Source: Ruminococcus flavefaciens
GTDB lineage: Bacteria > Bacillota > Clostridia > Oscillospirales > Ruminococcaceae
DNA: 7,113 bases
Reading direction: 5' to 3'
Assembly (NCBI GenBank): GCA_902796705.1
Contig: CADBQF010000226.1
Coordinates: 1-7,113 of the forward strand
This document shows, one piece after another, positions 6,121-7,113 of this stretch. The notes beneath the pieces were generated by a model, which did no database searches, had not been told where the DNA came from, and saw only the letters and a list, made by a program, of their open reading frames with translations. Numbering within the stretch: the first letter of the stretch is position 1; the number at the start of each line of letters is the position of its first letter. Both the position numbers and the translations under genes were made by a program.

Positions 6121-7047
6121 GTGACAGTAAGAGAATTACAGGAAAAGATATTACAGCTCAAAAAAGAGACTGATACCGCTATCCTCGCCCACAGCTACCA
6201 GGCAAGAGAGATAGTCGAGATAGCTGATTTCACAGGCGACAGCTACAAGCTCAGCGTCGATGCCACAAAGACCGATGCAAAGAACATCATCTTCTGCGGA
6301 GTCCATTTCATGGCTGAAACGGCAAAGATGCTCTCGCCCCAGAAGAGAGTCTTCCTTGCAAATAAAGACGCAGGCTGTCCTATGGCTGAACAGATGGACG
6401 CTGAAATGATAAGTGCATTGAAGGCAGCAGAACCCGACAGAACGGTCGTTGCCTACATCAACACGACAGCTTCGCTCAAAACTGTCTGTGATGTGTGCGT
6501 GACTTCATCAAGTGCATTGAAGATAGTCAAGGCTCTCGATACGGATAAGATACTTTTCATTCCCGACTGCAATCTCGGTGACTATGTGAAGAAACAATGT
6601 CCCGACAAGGATATAAAGCTCCTCCAGGGCGGCTGTCCTACTCATGCTTCGATAACAGTAAAAGCTGTTGAAAAGGCAAAGGCAGAACACCCGGACGCAC
6701 TCTTCCTCGTTCACCCGGAATGTGTCCCGAAAGTCGTTGCTCTTGCTGATTATGTCGGTTCAACTTCCGGCATAATGAACTATGTTAAAAATTCAGATGC
6801 AAAGGAATTCATCATCGGCACCGAGACTTCCATATCAGAGCATCTCCAGTACGACTGCCCCGAAAAGAAGATATATCCCCTGACAAAAGACCTCGTTTGC
6901 AGGAATATGAAGATAACCACTCTCCCCGATGTGTATAATACTCTCACAGGAATGGACGACGGTTCTGCATTCGAGATACTCATGAGCGATGAACTTATCG
7001 CAGCCGCAAGAAAGCCTATTGACGAGATGATAAGACTGGGCGGCTGA
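6121..7047 (+). CDS. nadA: Quinolinate synthase
   Basis: NadA condenses iminoaspartate with dihydroxyacetone phosphate to quinolinate, the first pyridine of de novo NAD synthesis, using an oxygen-sensitive [4Fe-4S] cluster. At 308 residues it belongs to the short form, like Thermotoga and Pyrococcus NadA. Motifs are ILAHSYQ (21-27; H24 and Y26 at the active site), FMAETAKML (63-71), and NKDAGCPMAEQM (81-92). AYINTTA (111-117) and HPEC (198-201) follow, then YVGSTSGIM and KDLVCRNMK (257-264). By alignment from memory the cluster ligands are C86, C172 (QGGCPTH) and C260. It has ten cysteines in all, including a CDVC pair (123-126). It starts with GTG behind a strong RBS, 22 bases after ridA. 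No nadB or nadC is visible in the window, so the iminoaspartate source is unknown. Confidence 0.96.
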   Translation: MTVRELQEKILQLKKETDTAILAHSYQAREIVEIADFTGDSYKLSVDATKTDAKNIIFCGVHFMAETAKMLSPQKRVFLANKDAGCPMAEQMDAEMISALKAAEPDRTVVAYINTTASLKTVCDVCVTSSSALKIVKALDTDKILFIPDCNLGDYVKKQCPDKDIKLLQGGCPTHASITVKAVEKAKAEHPDALFLVHPECVPKVVALADYVGSTSGIMNYVKNSDAKEFIIGTETSISEHLQYDCPEKKIYPLTKDLVCRNMKITTLPDVYNTLTGMDDGSAFEILMSDELIAAARKPIDEMIRLGG

Positions 7048-7048
7048 T

Positions 7049-7113
7049 ATGAAGGATATCGTTGAAAAATTATACAGCACAGGCGATCTCTCCGACAGCG
7101 AACTGAAAGAACT
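7049..7113 (+). CDS. N-terminal fragment of an unidentified protein
   Basis: An ATG one base after the nadA TGA opens a frame that runs to the window end (22 codons, the last incomplete): MKDIVEKLYSTGDLSDSEL, then KEL. The short helical start, with a KLY then an L-(S/T)-D-x-E-L pattern, recalls the N-terminus of radical SAM proteins such as HydE-like maturases. It is far too short to assign. It does not look like the FAD-binding start of NadB or the start of NadC. The close junction without a good RBS (only GGGCGG nearby) suggests translational coupling to nadA. Confidence 0.55.
   Translation, partial: MKDIVEKLYSTGDLSDSELKE

Overview
The window is a densely packed, single-strand stretch of a bacterial chromosome. 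It holds seven complete genes plus a truncated gene at each end, all on the + strand. Most gene junctions are 1-22 bases or overlapping; the widest is 52 bases. By eye the base composition is near 50% G+C. Ile is often encoded by ATA, and strong AGGAGG-type ribosome binding sites are common. Two products are short-signal lipoproteins with acidic or charged linkers. Together with the short (archaeal/clostridial-type) LeuD and a DUF815 ATPase, this suggests a Gram-positive Clostridia relative, most like Ruminococcus/Oscillospiraceae. That placement is an inference from style, not a database match.

Layout: (1) 1-220, the C-terminus of leuC, overlapping leuD (217-711) by an ATGA junction. (2) 728-1522, a lipoprotein of unknown function between leuD and leuB. 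(3) 1543-2616, leuB. (4) 2616-3815, a DUF815-family AAA+ ATPase whose ATG shares one base with the leuB stop. (5) 3830-5035, threonine ammonia-lyase with a single C-terminal ACT domain. (6) 5036-5087, the only sizeable gap, with a small hairpin. (7) 5088-5708, a second, unrelated lipoprotein with a KKED tandem repeat. (8) 5721-6098, ridA. (9) 6121-7047, nadA with a GTG start. (10) 7049-7113, the first 22 codons of another gene.

The metabolic core is coherent. LeuC/LeuD/LeuB perform the isomerisation and oxidative decarboxylation of leucine synthesis. Threonine ammonia-lyase makes 2-oxobutanoate, the precursor of isoleucine. RidA hydrolyses the enamine/imine intermediates that PLP dehydratases release. 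NadA consumes another imine (iminoaspartate) to make quinolinate for NAD, the cofactor of LeuB. Less expected are the DUF815 ATPase and the two putative lipoproteins, which sit between the enzyme genes with operon-like spacing and have no obvious metabolic role. No mobile element, CRISPR array, tRNA, rRNA or convincing terminator was seen. The most interesting content is the non-metabolic passengers rather than any clearly new defence or mobile system.
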